64,000 nucleotides of DNA from Bufo bufo (taxonomy: Eukaryota; Chordata; Amphibia; Anura; Bufonidae), in contig NC_053397.1 in NCBI RefSeq assembly GCF_905171765.1, positions 114,283,295 to 114,347,294 on the forward strand. The letters are read 5' to 3'. The notes under the pieces are model-generated. The model searched no databases and was not told where the DNA came from. It was given only the letters and a program-made list of their open reading frames with translations. The number at the start of each line of letters is the position of its first letter. The first letter of the stretch is position 1. Below are positions 40,979 through 52,723 of this stretch, piece by piece. A program made the position numbers and the translations under genes.

Positions 40979-42660
40979 TCACGTTATTTGTCAGTCGCCA
41001 GGACTACGGGATGAACCACGTCATTCCACTGCTTCCTATCATGGAACAGATGCTGGTACATCTGGCTGTTCAGGGGACTGGAGGCGTGGTGCCTAAATCT
41101 CACGGCCACATGAGATGAGCCCTGTGGGGGCTGAACTGGAGGAGGAGGACATTGGAGCACAAGCAATGTGTAGCGAAATGGGTGGTTTATCTACACAGGT
41201 GACAGGAGAGGAGGAGCAGAAGCAGCCAGAGGAGCAAGAGGGAGATGAGGAAGACCATGCAGATGACCCAGGCACCCCGTGGCAGTAACATAGTAATATA
41301 GTAACATAGTACATAAGGCCGAAAAAAGACATTTGTCCATCCAGTTCGGCCTGTCATCCTGCAAGTTGATCCAGAGGAAGGCAAAAAAAAAACAAAAAAC
41401 TGTGAGGTAGAAGCCAATTTTTCCCACTTTAGGGGAATAAAAAATTCCTTCCTGACTCCAATCAGAATAACTCCCTGGATCAACAACCCCTCTTTAGTAG
41501 CTATAGCCTGTAATATTATTACACTCCAGAAATACATCCAGGCCCCTCTTGAATTCATTTATTGTACTCACCATCACCACCTCCTCAGGCAGAGAGTTCC
41601 ATAGTCTGACTGCTCTTACCGTAAAGAATTCTCTTCTATGTTTGTGTACAAACCTTTTTTCCTCAAGACGTAGAGGATGTCCCCTCGTCACAGTCCTGGG
41701 GATAAATAGATGATGGGATAGATCTCTGTACTGACCCCTGATATATTTATACATAGTAATCAGATCTCCCCTCAGTTGTTTTTTTCTAAAGTGAATAACC
41801 CTAATTTTGATAATCTTTCAGGGTACTGTAGTTACCCTATTCCAGTTATTACTTTAGTTGCCCTCCTCTGGACCCTCTCCAGCTCTGCTATGTCTGCCTT
41901 GTTCACAGGAGCCCAGAACTGTACACAGTACTCCATGTGTGGTCTGACTAGTGATTTGTAAAGTGGTAGGACTATGTTCTTATCACGGGCATCTATGCTC
42001 CTTTTGATGCAACCTATTATCTTATTGGCCTTGGCAGCAGCTGCCTGACACAGTTTTTTGCAGCTTAGTTTGCTGTTTATTAAAATTACTAGATCATTTT
42101 CCATGTCAGTGTTACCGAGTGTTTTACCATTTAGTATGTACGGGTGACTTGCATTATTCCTTCCCATGCAGTGGAGATGGAGGCAGCGAATCCCTCTGAG
42201 TCACTTGCGTAAATGGCCCGCTGCATGCTCACTCGCTTGGGTAGTGACAGCCGAATTGTCACCATTCGGCAGAGGGATGAATACTGTCTCTCCACCTTGT
42301 TGGACCCTCGCTACCGGTCCAAAATGAGGGCCTTTTTTACACCCGCTGAGAGGAAGGACGAACTGAACTACTATAGAGACATCCTATATAGTCAGTTGGC
42401 CACTGCCTATCTACGCTATCATCCATTCTCTCGCAGGTCTAGTCGATGATGAGTAGCTTTCTTAACCCACCTAGTGAAGAAACTACTCACCAGCAGCAGC
42501 AGCTAGACCTGGAGCAGAACCTGAACCAGCAGGTGGTGGCATACTCGGACAGCACCCTGCCACTCCACATTGAAGATCCGCTGGACTACTGGGCAGTCAA
42601 CCTGAATTTGTTGCCGCAACTGGCTGAGTTTGCCCTAGAAAAGCTGTCCTGTCCTTAGTT
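40979..42660 (+). pseudogene. hAT2 transposase fragment, copy 2, with LINE inside
   Basis: 40979-41060 repeats the RYLSVARTTG-coding block of copy 1. An acidic stretch follows to 41284, then a CR1 fragment (41285-42169), then YCLSTLLDPRYRSKMRAFFT, the SDSTLPLHIEDPLDYWAVNL-coding block and EFALEKLSCP up to 42660. 42661-42880 continues with degraded C-terminal coding (TFVKMNQVWIS-like). Stops and shifts throughout. Confidence 0.75.
41285..42169 (-). mobile_element. CR1-like LINE 3' fragment, same family as 22066-40773
   Basis: On the minus strand it encodes RT C-terminal blocks nearly identical to 39950-40235 (GRNNASHPYILN, NKIIGCIKRSIDARDKNIVL, RPHMEYCVQFWAPVNKAD) and, at 41754-41494, RLEEKRFVHKHRREFFTVRA. 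The 3' end has octamers TATGTTAC, TATATTAC, TATGTTAC at 41285-41308. 5'-truncated. Flanking hAT2 bases GCAG may be a short target duplication. Confidence 0.88.
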
Positions 42661-42929
42661 ACCCCAAGGAGAACTCGCCTGTCCAAAATGTGGAGAGACT
42701 GACCTTTGTCAAGATGAATCAGGTGTGGATCAGCCAGGATTTCCACCCACCAGTGCCTGATGCATCAGATTAGATCATCCATACTGCCTCACCCAAACCT
42801 TGACAAAAGAGACTGGTTTCTTCTGGCTACCTGCCTCAGCTACTATTCTGATGCTGCCACCCACCTGATGCCACACACCTGATGCCAAGTGCTCCCTCTT
42901 ACACCCACCATCGTCAGCGAGTACTATTA

Positions 42930-43560
42930 TTGCCACCCACCTCCCCACTCTGTCACCTGGTCACTCTGTGGTCTCCTGATGCTGCTGCTGCCACCTCCAC
43001 ACTATGTCACCCTACCACTCTGTGGCCTCCTCATGCTGCTGCTGCTCTGCCACCTCCACACTATGTCACATTGCCACTCTGTGGCCTCCTCATGCTGCTG
43101 CTGCTCTGCCACCTCCACACTATGTCACATTGCCACTCTGTGGCCTCCTCATGCTGCTGCTAACTCAACACTATGTCACCTTGCCACTCTGTTGGCTCCT
43201 CATGCTGCTGCCACCTCCACATTATGTCACCTTGCCACTCTGTGGCCTCCTTATGCTGTTGCTAACCCAACATTATGTCACATTGCCACTCTGTGGCCTC
43301 CTCATGCTGCTGCTGCCACCTCCACACTGTCACCATGCCACTCTGTGGCCTACTCATTCTGCTGCTAAATCAACACTATGTGAATGGGCCACTCTGTGGC
43401 CTCCTCGTGCTGATGCTGCCACCTTCACACTTTGTCACCTTGCCAGTCTGTGGCCTCCTCATGCTGCTGCTAAGTCAAAACTATATCACTGGGCCACTCT
43501 GTGGCTTCCTCATGCTGCTGCCACCTCAACACTATGTAAATGAGCCACTCTGTGGACTTC
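42930..43560 (+). repeat. hAT2 tail tandem repeats of about 60 bp
   Basis: About ten units with TTGCCACTCTGTGGCCTCCT followed by CATGCTGCTGC and variable CTGCCACCTCCACACTATGTC. They follow the hAT2 C-terminus. The open frames rich in His, Leu and Cys are by-products. Confidence 0.88.
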
Positions 43561-44612
43561 TCAAGCTGTTCTCCCACCTTCCCAACTCCATGACTTGGCC
43601 ACTATTTTACATTTTTGGCCTGATTGACATCATCATTTATTTGACCCTTCTTCTGATCTGTCAGAAGGAAGGAAAAATGAGACGCACAACAGATCCTGTG
43701 TAGCAGTTGTAAGGCCTGTATGGTCCCGTCAGAATTGGCTTATGATTTGTTAGCCAAAAGCAGGAGTGGGTCCAAAACACAGAAGACATGCAAATATTTA
43801 ATTCACGTGTCATCTCTGTTTTAGATCCACTCGGCGATAGTGTAAAAGGAGTACGCTCTTTCATGCTACAGTAGGATTTTGGGCCTCTGCACGGTTCTTT
43901 ATACCTGGTGCTAACATCGATCTGTAAGGCTTCGCCCCTGATGAAGCGTGAGCGAAACCCGGGTCAGGCTGAATTCTGAGGGTGTTTCTATGATGTGCTT
44001 TTTATTCTTGGATGTTTGTGAGTATAAATAAGCCCTTTTAAATAGCAAATTGGTTGATGGTGCTTCACTATTGGTGCGATCTTCTGATCTGTCACAGAGT
44101 CTTTTACACAAGGAGTGCTGTGGATCATATGAGGATCACCATTTTTCCTGTGCCCATTATACACCTGTGAAACAAACAAGGGAGGATCAGCTTCCTGAAG
44201 GGAGGAGAAAGCAGTACGGTCCTACATTACACTTTGACTCAGTTTGTGAATATTGTATTTGTGTAAATTAAGTTAAATTGATGTGAATTGACATTCTGCT
44301 GTTTGGTCACAAGAGACCGCTGTTTCCCAAGCACAACTAACATACTGCATATTTCTATATTTACGCGTAAAATTCTCGGAGGTGGCATTACAAAGCCTCA
44401 AGATGAAGTGAGACAGCAGTCATCTTAGAGTTGGCCTGGGAGAAGCTACAGGTGCTGTGTGGGAGGAGAATCCCCCCGACATCCAGACATGAGAGCATAC
44501 TTCAGGGACCAGAGCTGCAGCCACGTGGAGCTGATTGTGTCCATGACCCTGATCTTGTTCAGAGGAAGGGGAATTGCTGCCAGGAATGCAGATGAGAGCT
44601 GAGGAGTAAAGC
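43561..44612. other. Unassigned repeat DNA with a Penelope-like piece
   Basis: 43561-43860 is dispersed repeat DNA that I cannot name. About 43870-44280 looks like part of a Penelope-like element because of the hammerhead-like motif at 43938. 44281-44612 shows no gene. The stretch ends at the target duplication of the next hAT. Confidence 0.4.
43938..43965 (+). ncRNA. Hammerhead-like motif
   Basis: CTGATGA, an extra A, short stem GC-GTGA-GC, GAAA, then CCCGGGTC (a self-complementary stem III and a GTC triplet). Same box order as at 6705, 11267 and 62561, with different stem sequence. Stem I is not evident. Confidence 0.4.
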
Positions 44613-45825
44613 CACAGACACAGTGGCGTACTGCCAATATAGGCAGACCACGCCGCTGCTATGGGGCCCGTGGCACAGGGGGGCCTGGAGCGCATGGAAG
44701 GCTCCGCCCCCTACTCTGCACAAGACAGTGACAGTTTATTCATAGTTCTTGATTTCTCACTCGGCTCCAACCCCACCCATTGTTCAGGCTGCGGCTCCCT
44801 CCCAGGCAAGGATCCTGCTGCTGATTGGCCAGTGTATCAGGCAGCAGGAGCAGCGCAGCCAGGCACACAGAGACTAGGGTGGCCACTGGCTTGACGGACC
44901 TCGCCGGCCACGCCCCAAAACATACAAACCACGCCCACCTCCATGAAGCCACGCCCCCATCGCTAGCCAGTCCCCCCTTCACAGTAGTAGTTATTAACCC
45001 CTTTCAGCAGTCCTTCCAGGGGTTAATAAATTCTGTGAATGGGGAACTGCTGAAAGGGGTTAATAAATACTGTGAAGGGCCTTCACATAAACCCTTTTCA
45101 GCAGTCCCTCATTCACAGTATTTAACCCCTTTCAGTCCCCTCTTCACACTTATTTATTTCCCCCTTTCAGCTGTTCCCAGGACCCACACAGTAGTTATTA
45201 TTAACCCCTTTCAAAATTACCAGCGCCTGCCCTTCCCCCCTTTGAGCAATCCCCGACGGCCCACAGCACAGACCAGTGAGTACCTTAGTCAGCGCAGTTG
45301 CGTTCCTCAGAGTCTGTTCCTCCACTTCCTGCGTGGCTGCGCCTGCACAAACCAGAATTGACTGGCGCGATGCAGGCGCTGGCGGACGTGCGACTGAGGT
45401 CAGTGCGCTCTACGCAGTGATGTGAGTGATCCCTAAAGTGGCCCGTACTCGTTGAGTCTAGAGTCGCCAATGACCACAAAAAAGGAGGACTTCTGGCCGT
45501 TCGTCCTGGCCTTGTGCCGGACGGAGGACCAGGAGTCTAAAAACCGGACGTCTGGTCACCCTAATAGAGAAGTGCACTCGGCGTGGCAGAGTTATCCTCT
45601 GCGCTCACGTGCTGCCTGCCCCATCTGCCTCAAGACAGTCATCAGCCAGTGAGTGCCCCACACCCCTGGCCCATACTGAAAGACCGGTCAGTGAACACAG
45701 AAGTGTGCCACAGTAAGAGGACAGCAGCAGACTTAATATAAAGCTCATATATGCTATTGGTTGGATATGAGTGTTCTTGATAGGGGGAGGGCAGCAGCAA
45801 GCAGTGGGGTTTGGGGGGAAGGGGG

Positions 45826-45938
45826 CCCTGTAGGATCATAGAGGACTCAGGAGGACAGTGTGCTTTCCTCCTACTCCTCCCCCCTCACTCCCGGGGAGAA
45901 GCACACTGTCCTCCTGAGTCCTCTATGATCCTACAGGG
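45826..45938. repeat. Perfect 40-bp-arm hairpin
   Basis: Arms 45826-45865 and 45899-45938 are exact inverse complements with a 33-base loop rich in C and T. Lies in the non-autonomous hAT. Confidence 0.95.
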
Positions 45939-46179
45939 CATATCAGTCACCTTGCAGGGGCGGGGGGAGAATATGATTGGTGGCTATGTGCACACTTAGC
46001 ATCAGCAGCAATGAGTTAAAGGGGTTATCCAACCCCTATAATGCCCCCCAAAATGCTCGGGCCAGGCACCTTACTTACCTCATTCCCCAGCACCCGCATT
46101 GCTCCTAATCCCCACACAGCCGCCACTGCCTCCCTCCCGTCACGCAGATTAATACATCCAGCGACATAGGGGGGAGCAG

Positions 46180-46265
46180 CCAATAGCAGGCCACAATGGG
46201 AACGAGCCTCCCTAGCATCGCAGGTGACGCTAGGGAGGCTCATTTCCGACACAGCCTGCTATTGT
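46180..46265. repeat. Imperfect hairpin
   Basis: Inner perfect arms GAGCCTCCCTAGC / GCTAGGGAGGCTC (about 46204-46216 and 46229-46241), extended by CAATAGCAGGC / GCCTGCTATTG at the outside. Confidence 0.85.
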
Positions 46266-46347
46266 CTGCACCCACCATTGGGCATAAGTATTAACTTATG
46301 CGGTGCCTTGGCGTTTTGGGGGGCATAATAGGGGTTAGATAGCCTCT

Positions 46348-46861
46348 TTAACCCTTAGGATACCGGAGGTTTTTTCATTTTTGCATTTCATTTTTCCTTC
46401 CCCATCTTCCTTGAGCCATAACCTTTTAATTTTTCCATTCACATAGATGTCTGAGGGCTTTTTTATGTGGGAAAACCCCACAATTTTTCCACCTTTTTAT
46501 GGGTTTTGTTCCTACAGCTTTCCCTTTGTGGCAAAACTGACCTGTGCCCTTCATTCTCTGGGTCAGTACAATTACAATGATACCACATATGTATCGTTTT
46601 TTTTAATGTCTAAATAGTGTAAAAATACATTAACACTTTGATTTTAAAAAAATTTACTTTTTTACATCACCATATTCTGACCCCCATAACTTTTTTATAG
46701 TTATATGATCTACTGAGCTGTGTGGGAGCTCATTTTTTGCGCGATGAACTGTAGTTTTTATTGATACTTTTGGAGTGTGTGTGACTTTTTAATCACATTT
46801 TATTAAATTTTTTGGGGTGAGAGAAGTGATGAAAAAATGGCGCTGGTAACAAAGGGGTTAA
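46348..46861. mobile_element. TTAA-flanked MITE nested in the hAT
   Basis: TTAACCCTT at 46348 and AAGGGGTTAA ending at 46861 form a short inverted pair with TTAA at each end, as for piggyBac or Kolobok derivatives. AT-rich, no coding sequence. Confidence 0.55.
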
Positions 46862-47339
46862 GATGTGGGGAATGGATGGGTCATGCTTTAGCGCAGTGGG
46901 CACAGGCAGGAGGAATGATATATATGCGGGCTCCTGCCCTGCATTCGTTCAGCTGTGCTTCCATACATATGGCACCCTGTGCCCACTCTGATAAAGCCTG
47001 ACATCGCTGATCTATGCCCGACTTTACCAAAGCAGACAGGCGGGAGCAGTGATGTGTGCTGTACATGGCTCACTGCAGCCCCAGGGAGATCCTTACTCCC
47101 ATACAGAGAGAGTACGGATTATAAAGGGCTATAGGCACCTGAATTCAGCACCCATTTCTTAAAGGTTTCTAACGGTTTCAGAACATGTATACATTTTTTT
47201 TTTGGCAAATGGGGGTGTGGCATGGGAGGAGCCAGGAGGTGGTATGGGCCAGGGGTGGGTAGTTGTAGCGGGGTTGGGGGCCCAATTCAGACTCTTGCTA
47301 TGGGGCCCAGTGATTTCTGTGTACGCCCCTGCACAGACA

Positions 47340-47870
47340 ATGCGATACCGCACGCTTCTGGGAGAAACCCTTGTTCCATCCACAATCACCAGCTTATATA
47401 GAGCAGACCCAGGTCAGTAAGACTAATCGTGCACGCACTTCATCACAGTTTTGGCGCCTACGATCCCAGAGACTTTGGCCAAGCCTGTAGTCAGTTAGTT
47501 AGGTTTTCTGTTTTTGACAGGCCACAAGTATTGTTAACTGCTAATAAAAAGGACTTCACGTTTAAAGTGCCAGTTCACATGAGAGAGCTGATAAGCTTCA
47601 CAACAAATTCAAGCCAGATTGGTGTTTATTCAGGAGGACCACTATAGACACGTGCTATTTGATCAGTTGTTGGGGGTGGGAATACTATAGCATGGAATAC
47701 GATTGTAAGCTGTTGTGCTGTACCACAAGCTAGCCCGCATCAAGCACGCAAATAATTTGTCACGAGAGGCAGACGGAGGGCTACTTGTTCCCTACGCCGC
47801 CATCGGCCTCCGATCTCCCGGCAGCCAGGACATTCACATCTCCTGGCTGCGCTCTCCTGTCTGCGGCTAC
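47340..47870. other. Unassigned stretch before Gypsy-D
   Basis: No gene or named repeat is seen. There is a short hairpin CAGCCAGGA / TCCTGGCTG near 47823-47850. It is the left flank of the Gypsy-D LTR. Confidence 0.4.
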
Positions 47871-47890
47871 TGTCACGGAGGAGGGATCAT

Positions 47891-48405
47891 TGTCACGGAT
47901 GGTGTTGCAGAAAGCTGGAACTTATAAATAAACATCCGACTGGCTTGATCCCAAACTAAGGAGCATATGGGTGAGCCCTATAAAACCCCTAGAGCTCTCC
48001 CTGACTGCTATGCCCATGGTAGACGGATGCATGCCCTCGTACCTTATACTATGTGACACCTGAAAACCCTACAATAGTGAGGGGACACGACCACCGGCTC
48101 CCTGCACTTAATACGGACGGAGTCAGGGTCACCTACAATCAAGCCAGCAAGAAAGCAGAAATAAATGAAACAGACTTATCTGAGGAATCAGGATAAGCAG
48201 CATCCAGCAGTGAACACAATCCAGGAAGAAGTATAAACCGCAAAGTGAGGCAGTATGGGAGGGAATATAAAGGGAGACAATCAGTGCAAATAGGTGACAG
48301 CTGGGAGAAGGAAAGAAGATTAGAAAGTGAAACCAAAACAAAGAACATCACACAACAGGTAGAGAAGAACGTCTGCCAGATCTTCTCACAGAGCTGGCGG
48401 TGACA
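47891..48405 (-). repeat. Gypsy-B LTR, left copy (solo-like arrangement)
   Basis: 515 bp, TGTCAC to GTGACA, with ATCAT on both sides (47886-47890 and 48406-48410). On its own this is exactly what a solo LTR in the Gypsy-D LTR would look like. It differs by eye at about four positions from the copy at 52209-52723. Confidence 0.92.
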
Positions 48406-48659
48406 ATCATGTGAAGCTTGCCCCGTCACATGACCCCTTCCCTCCACTATTTAAACAGGCAACCTGCTGGCCACAGGTTGCCTGTGATTTTCGTCCCTTA
48501 GGCTGTGTATTATTATTATTAAGCTGACTGGAATTGACCCTTGATCTGCTTCCTGACACCTCTTCTGCCTGCCCCCTGAACCTTGACGCTACCTCTCGGA
48601 TTTTGACCTCTGGTAGAAAAGAACGTCTACCATATCTTCTCACAGAGCTGGCGGTGACA
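48406..48659 (-). repeat. Intervening Gypsy-D LTR copy and Gypsy-B LTR stub
   Basis: 48406-48611 is an apparently identical copy of Gypsy-D LTR DNA found at 52724-52852 plus 58176-58252, but without the Gypsy-C insertion. It contains TATTTAAA at 48448. At 48612 it switches to the last 48 bp of the Gypsy-B LTR and then to Gypsy-B internal DNA. Confidence 0.9.
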
Positions 48660-49302
48660 GTACAAGGGACAAAAAAGAGCACCAATACTCCTGATTCTCC
48701 GCCACAAAACAGCGCAGATATGTCTCCAGATTCTGATTGACGTGTTCGGTCTGACCATTCGACTGCGGGTGAAAAGTAGAAGAGAACGACAACCGAACCC
48801 CCAAGCGAGAACAGAAGGCCTTCCAGAATCTGGAAACAAATTGCGTGCCCCTATCAGAAACAATGTCTGAAGGAATGCCATGCAATTTAACAATGTGATC
48901 AACAAACACTTGCGCCAGCGTCTTAGCATTGGGTAACCCAGGAAAGGGCATGAAATGCGCCATTTTGCTGAAACGGTCCACTACTACCAGAATCACAGTC
49001 TTCCCCGAGGAACGAGGCAGGTCCGTAATAAAGTCCATGGACAGATGCGTCCAAGGACGGGAAGGAATGGGTAACAGGAGGAGAGAACCCGATGGCCGTG
49101 AATGAGGGACCTTGGCACAAGCACAGGTCTCGCAGGCTGCCACAAAACCCTCAACCGTCTTACGAAGAGCCGGCCACCAGAATCTCCGAGCAATGAGATC
49201 CACTGTGGCTCTGCTCCCCGGATGCCCAGCAAGGACAGTATCGTGGTGCTCCTTAAAAACCTTGTGTCGTAAAGCGAGATGCACAAACCCCCAGGGGGAC
49301 AA
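48660..49302 (-). pseudogene. Gypsy-B integrase, truncated
   Basis: It contains HHDTVLAGHPGSRATVDLIA, CETCACAKV (zinc domain), SMDFITDLPRSSGK, SDRGTQFVSRFW and NGQTEHVNQNLETYLR, so the D,D-35-E triad is present. Sequence after YWCSFLSL jumps into the LTR stub; the C-terminal region and chromodomain are lost. It is also out of frame with RT-RNase H upstream at about 49300. Confidence 0.85.
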
Positions 49303-49305
49303 AGA

Positions 49306-50793
49306 TCAGGAGCCTCTGCCTGGGCTGCCTGAACCTCTGCCTCCAAAGCAGGATAAAGAGCAGACGACCACCCCTTCAGCCAAAATGGGACCCGGGTCTT
49401 CAAAGTTCCCCCCTCCCGGAAAACAACGTGACAGGGCATCTGCCTTCACATTTTTAACCCCAGGGCGGAACGTAACAACAAAATTAAACCTAGAAAAGAA
49501 CAAAGACCATCTGGCCTGTCTCGGGTTCAGACGCTTGGCCGATTCCAAGTAGGCCAGATTCTTATGGTCTGTAAACACGGTAATAGGGTGTCTGGCTCCC
49601 TCTAACCAATGGCGCCATTCCTCAAAAGCTAATTTGATGGCCAACAATTCCCTATCTCCCACACCGTAATTTCTCTCTGCAGGGGAGAGTTTTCTTGAGA
49701 AAAAGGCACACAGTCGCCATTTGGCAGGAGAGGGACCCTGAGATAAGACCGCACCCACACCCACCTCAGAAGTATCCACCTCAACAATAAAAGGTAGAGA
49801 GACATCAGGTTGTACCAAAATGGGAGTGGAAGCAAAACTCTCTTTGATAGTAGAAAAGGCTTTAAGCGCATCTACCGACCATGAAGAAAAATCTACCCCC
49901 TTTTTAGTCATATCAGTGAGTGGCTTAACAACAGAGGAATAATTCAAAATGAACTTTCTGTAATAATTGGCAAAACCCAAAAACCGCATCAGCGCCTTCT
50001 GATTCTCAGGAAGCTCCCAATCAAGCACAGCGCGGACCTTCTCAGGGTCCATGCGAAAACCAGAAGCGGAGAGAAGAAAACCAAGAAATTGAATCTCCGG
50101 AGCCGCAAACACACATTTTTCCAGTTTAACGTACAATTTATTATCCCGCAGAATCAGCAAGACCTGACGTAGGTGGTCCCGATGAGTTTTGAAATCAGGA
50201 GAAAAAATATAAATGTCATCAAGATACACCAGTACAAATTTCCCCATTAAATGATGAAAAATGCTGTTCACAAAATGTTGGAAGATGGCTGGAGCATTCA
50301 TCAAACCAAAGGGCATAACCAAATTCTCGAAATGACCCTCAGGAGTATTGAAGGCCATCTTCCATTTGTTCCCTTCCCTGACCCTGACTAGGTTGTATAC
50401 CCCTCTTAAATCCAACTTAGAAAAAACCTTAGCCCCAACAATCTGGTTAAACAGGTCCGGGATTAGAGGAAGTGGATATGGGTCACGAACCGTGATACGG
50501 TTTAGCTCCCTGAAATCCAGACAAGGTCTTAAAGAACCACCTTTTTTCTTAACAAAAAAAAACCCAGAGGCAACAGGTGACTTCGAGGGTCGGATATGTC
50601 CCTTTCTCAGGCTCTCAGAGATATAAGTACACATAGCGACTCTTTCAGGTTGGGAGAGATTGTATAAACGTGATTTTGGCAGTTTGGCACCTGGGATGAG
50701 ATTAATAGGGCAGTCATACTCCCGATGCGGGGGCAACTCCTGGACACCACACTCGGAAAACACATATGAAAATTCTGAGAGAAAAGATGGCAC
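49306..50793 (-). pseudogene. Gypsy-B reverse transcriptase and RNase H
   Basis: 495 codons without a stop: SLRPCLDFRELNRITVRDPY, KLDLRGVYNLVRV, MPFGLMNAPAIFQHFV, catalytic LVYLDDIYIFSPDF (YLDD intact), then RNase H with FIVEVDTSEVGVG and FTDHKNLAYLESAKRL. Both neighbouring parts of the polyprotein are in other frames, so it is not expressed as in Gypsy-C. Confidence 0.88.
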
Positions 50794-50841
50794 AGTCTTG
50801 GTAGAAATCTCTGAAAGAGACGCCGTGAGGCAATTCTCTCT

Positions 50842-52181
50842 TCAAAACTCACTCCAACCATTTATTTGCCTTGCTTGCCAATCAATGTTGGGGTTATGTT
50901 TAGTGAGCCAGGGTAGCCCCAACACTAGAGGAGTAGGTAATCCGCTTAAGACGAAACATGACATATCCTCAACATGAGCGTCACCCACAGTCAAACGGAT
51001 ATTGTGAACTATGCCCTTTAACGATCTTTGAGAAAGTGGAGCGGAATCGATAGCAAAAACAGGTATATCCTTTTTAAAAGTGCATACCTGGAAACCATGC
51101 GTTATTGCAAATTGATTATCAATGAGATTGACAGCTGCTCCACTATCTACAAAAATCTCACAAACAATGTTCTTGCTGTCTAGCGCCACCCTGGCAGGTA
51201 GGAGAAAACAGGAACTACAAGTAAATGGCAAACCTTCAATTTCCGCATCAACCTTGCCAATAGTAGCAAATGGAAAGTAATAATTTTTATTAGTTTTTTT
51301 CTTTTTGTTTTTCTTTTATTACCCTCAGAAAACTCCATGAATCTCCTAGAGGGGCAAACATTAGCCAAATGATTTATACCCCCACAACAGAAACAAACCC
51401 AACTCTGAGAGCTGAATCCTCTACTATCAAAGGCAAGCAAACCCAGCTGCATGGCCTCCTCCTCAGAGGGGATTGAGAGAGACTGAGACCCCTGCGCACT
51501 GAATGAGACAGCCCCACTGTCCTTGGACTGAATATGACAAGAAGGAGTAGTCTCCTCACTCTCTCTAAGACGCCTGTCAATACGAACAGCTAGAGACATG
51601 GCAAATTCTAACGAAGCTAGTCTCTCATGAAAAGCAAATGCATCTTTCAATCTTTCCGAAAGACCATGGCAAAATTGACTTCGGAGTGCAGCATCATTCC
51701 AACCAGTATCAGCTGCCCATCTCCGAAATTCTGAACAATATATCTCTGCAGACTGTTTACCCTGGCATAAAAGACGCAGTTTAGATTTAGCCAGAGCAAT
51801 ACGATCCGGGTTATCATATATCTGTCCCAGGGCTACAAAAAATTCATCCACCAATGGAAGGGGCCGTGCCCCGACCGGCAGCGAAAAGGCCCAAGACTGA
51901 GCGTTATCCCTGAGCAGCGAGATGATGATCCCCACCCTCTGCTCCTCATCACCAGAGGAATGGGGAAGTAGGCGAAAATGGAGTTTGCAAGCCTCTCTAA
52001 AGCGAACAAAATTCTCACTACCCCCGGAGAACGTATCCGGAAGCGAGATCTTAGTCTCGGAACAAACTCCATGAACGCAAGAAGAACCGGTCACCTGAAA
52101 CTGAGACACAGTTTTACGGAGATCTGCTACCTCCAGTGAAAGACCTTGCATGCGGTCAATCAAGGCTGAAACCGGATCCAT
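50842..52181 (-). pseudogene. Gypsy-B Gag and protease
   Basis: Starts at ATG 52181. Gag blocks FSGGSENFVRFREACKLHFR and WAADTGWNDAALRSQFCHGL, then the knuckle CFCCGGINHLANVC. A frame change in the T-rich run near 51290 separates it from protease (EIFVDSGAAVNLID) at 51231-50842, followed by a break before RT. Close relative of Gypsy-C. Confidence 0.85.
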
Positions 52182-52197
52182 GCTTAAGACGGTTATG

Positions 52198-52207
52198 GCG
52201 GTTTATA
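52198..52207 (-). promoter_or_regulatory. Gypsy-B self-priming primer-binding site
   Basis: TATAAACCGC on the minus strand, one base inside the 5' LTR. Exactly complementary to GCGGTTTATA (minus, 52559-52550) in the LTR, which lies about 28 bases after the CTTTATATT box at 52590-52582. Confidence 0.75.
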
Positions 52208-52208
52208 A

Positions 52209-52723
52209 TGTCACGGATGGTGTTGCAGAAAGCTGGAACTTATAAATAAACATCCGACTGGCTTGATCCCAAACTAAGGAGCATATGGGTGAGCCCTATA
52301 AAACCCCTAGAGCTCTCCCTGACTGCTATGCCCATGGTAGACGGATGCATGCCCTCGTACCTTATACTATGTGACACCTGAAAACCCTACAATAGTGAGG
52401 GGACACGACCACCGGCTCCCTGCACTTAATACGGACGGAGTCAGGGTCACCTACAATCAAGCCAGCAAGAAAACAGAAATAAATGAAACAGACTTATCTG
52501 AGGAATCAGGAGAAGCAGCATCCAGCAGTGAACACAATCCAGGAAGAAGTATAAACCGCAAAGGGAGGCAGTATGGGAGGGAATATAAAGGGAGACAATC
52601 AGTGCAAATAGGTGACAGCTGGGAGAAGGAAAGAAGATTAGAAAGTGAAACCAAAACAAAGAACATCACACAACAGGTAGAAAAGAACGTCTGCCAGATC
52701 TTCTCACAGAGCTGGCGGTGACA
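52209..52723 (-). repeat. Gypsy-B 5' LTR
   Basis: 515 bp with a TATA-like box (minus) at 52590-52582 and the inferred R start at 52559. Followed by ATCAT and the continuing Gypsy-D LTR. Confidence 0.92.

Larger units (their letters stand above)
44621..47331. mobile_element. Non-autonomous hAT, 2.7 kb, perfect 8-bp duplication
   Basis: Terminal sequences CAGTGGCGTAC at 44621 and GTACGCCCCTG ending at 47331 are inverted with one mismatch, flanked by CACAGACA at 44613-44620 and 47332-47339. Subterminal GGGGCCC blocks occur on both sides. No transposase is present. Inside are TTAACCCCTTTCAGCAG-type repeats (44990-45230), two hairpins and a TTAA MITE. Confidence 0.88.
47891..52723 (-). mobile_element. 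Gypsy-B, rearranged LTR retrotransposon
   Basis: Left LTR 47891-48405, then a piece of Gypsy-D LTR (48406-48611), then a 48-bp LTR stub (48612-48659), internal coding DNA on the minus strand (48660-52208) and the 5' LTR 52209-52723. ATCAT follows the right LTR (52724-52728). The 3' part of pol including chromodomain and polypurine tract, about 700 bp by comparison with Gypsy-C, is deleted at GTAC|AAGGGAC (48660-48670). Confidence 0.9.

Noticed and set aside
42882..43703. His/Leu/Cys-rich frames of 93-179 residues in all plus phases
   Set aside because: Created by the 60-bp tandem repeat in the hAT2 tail.
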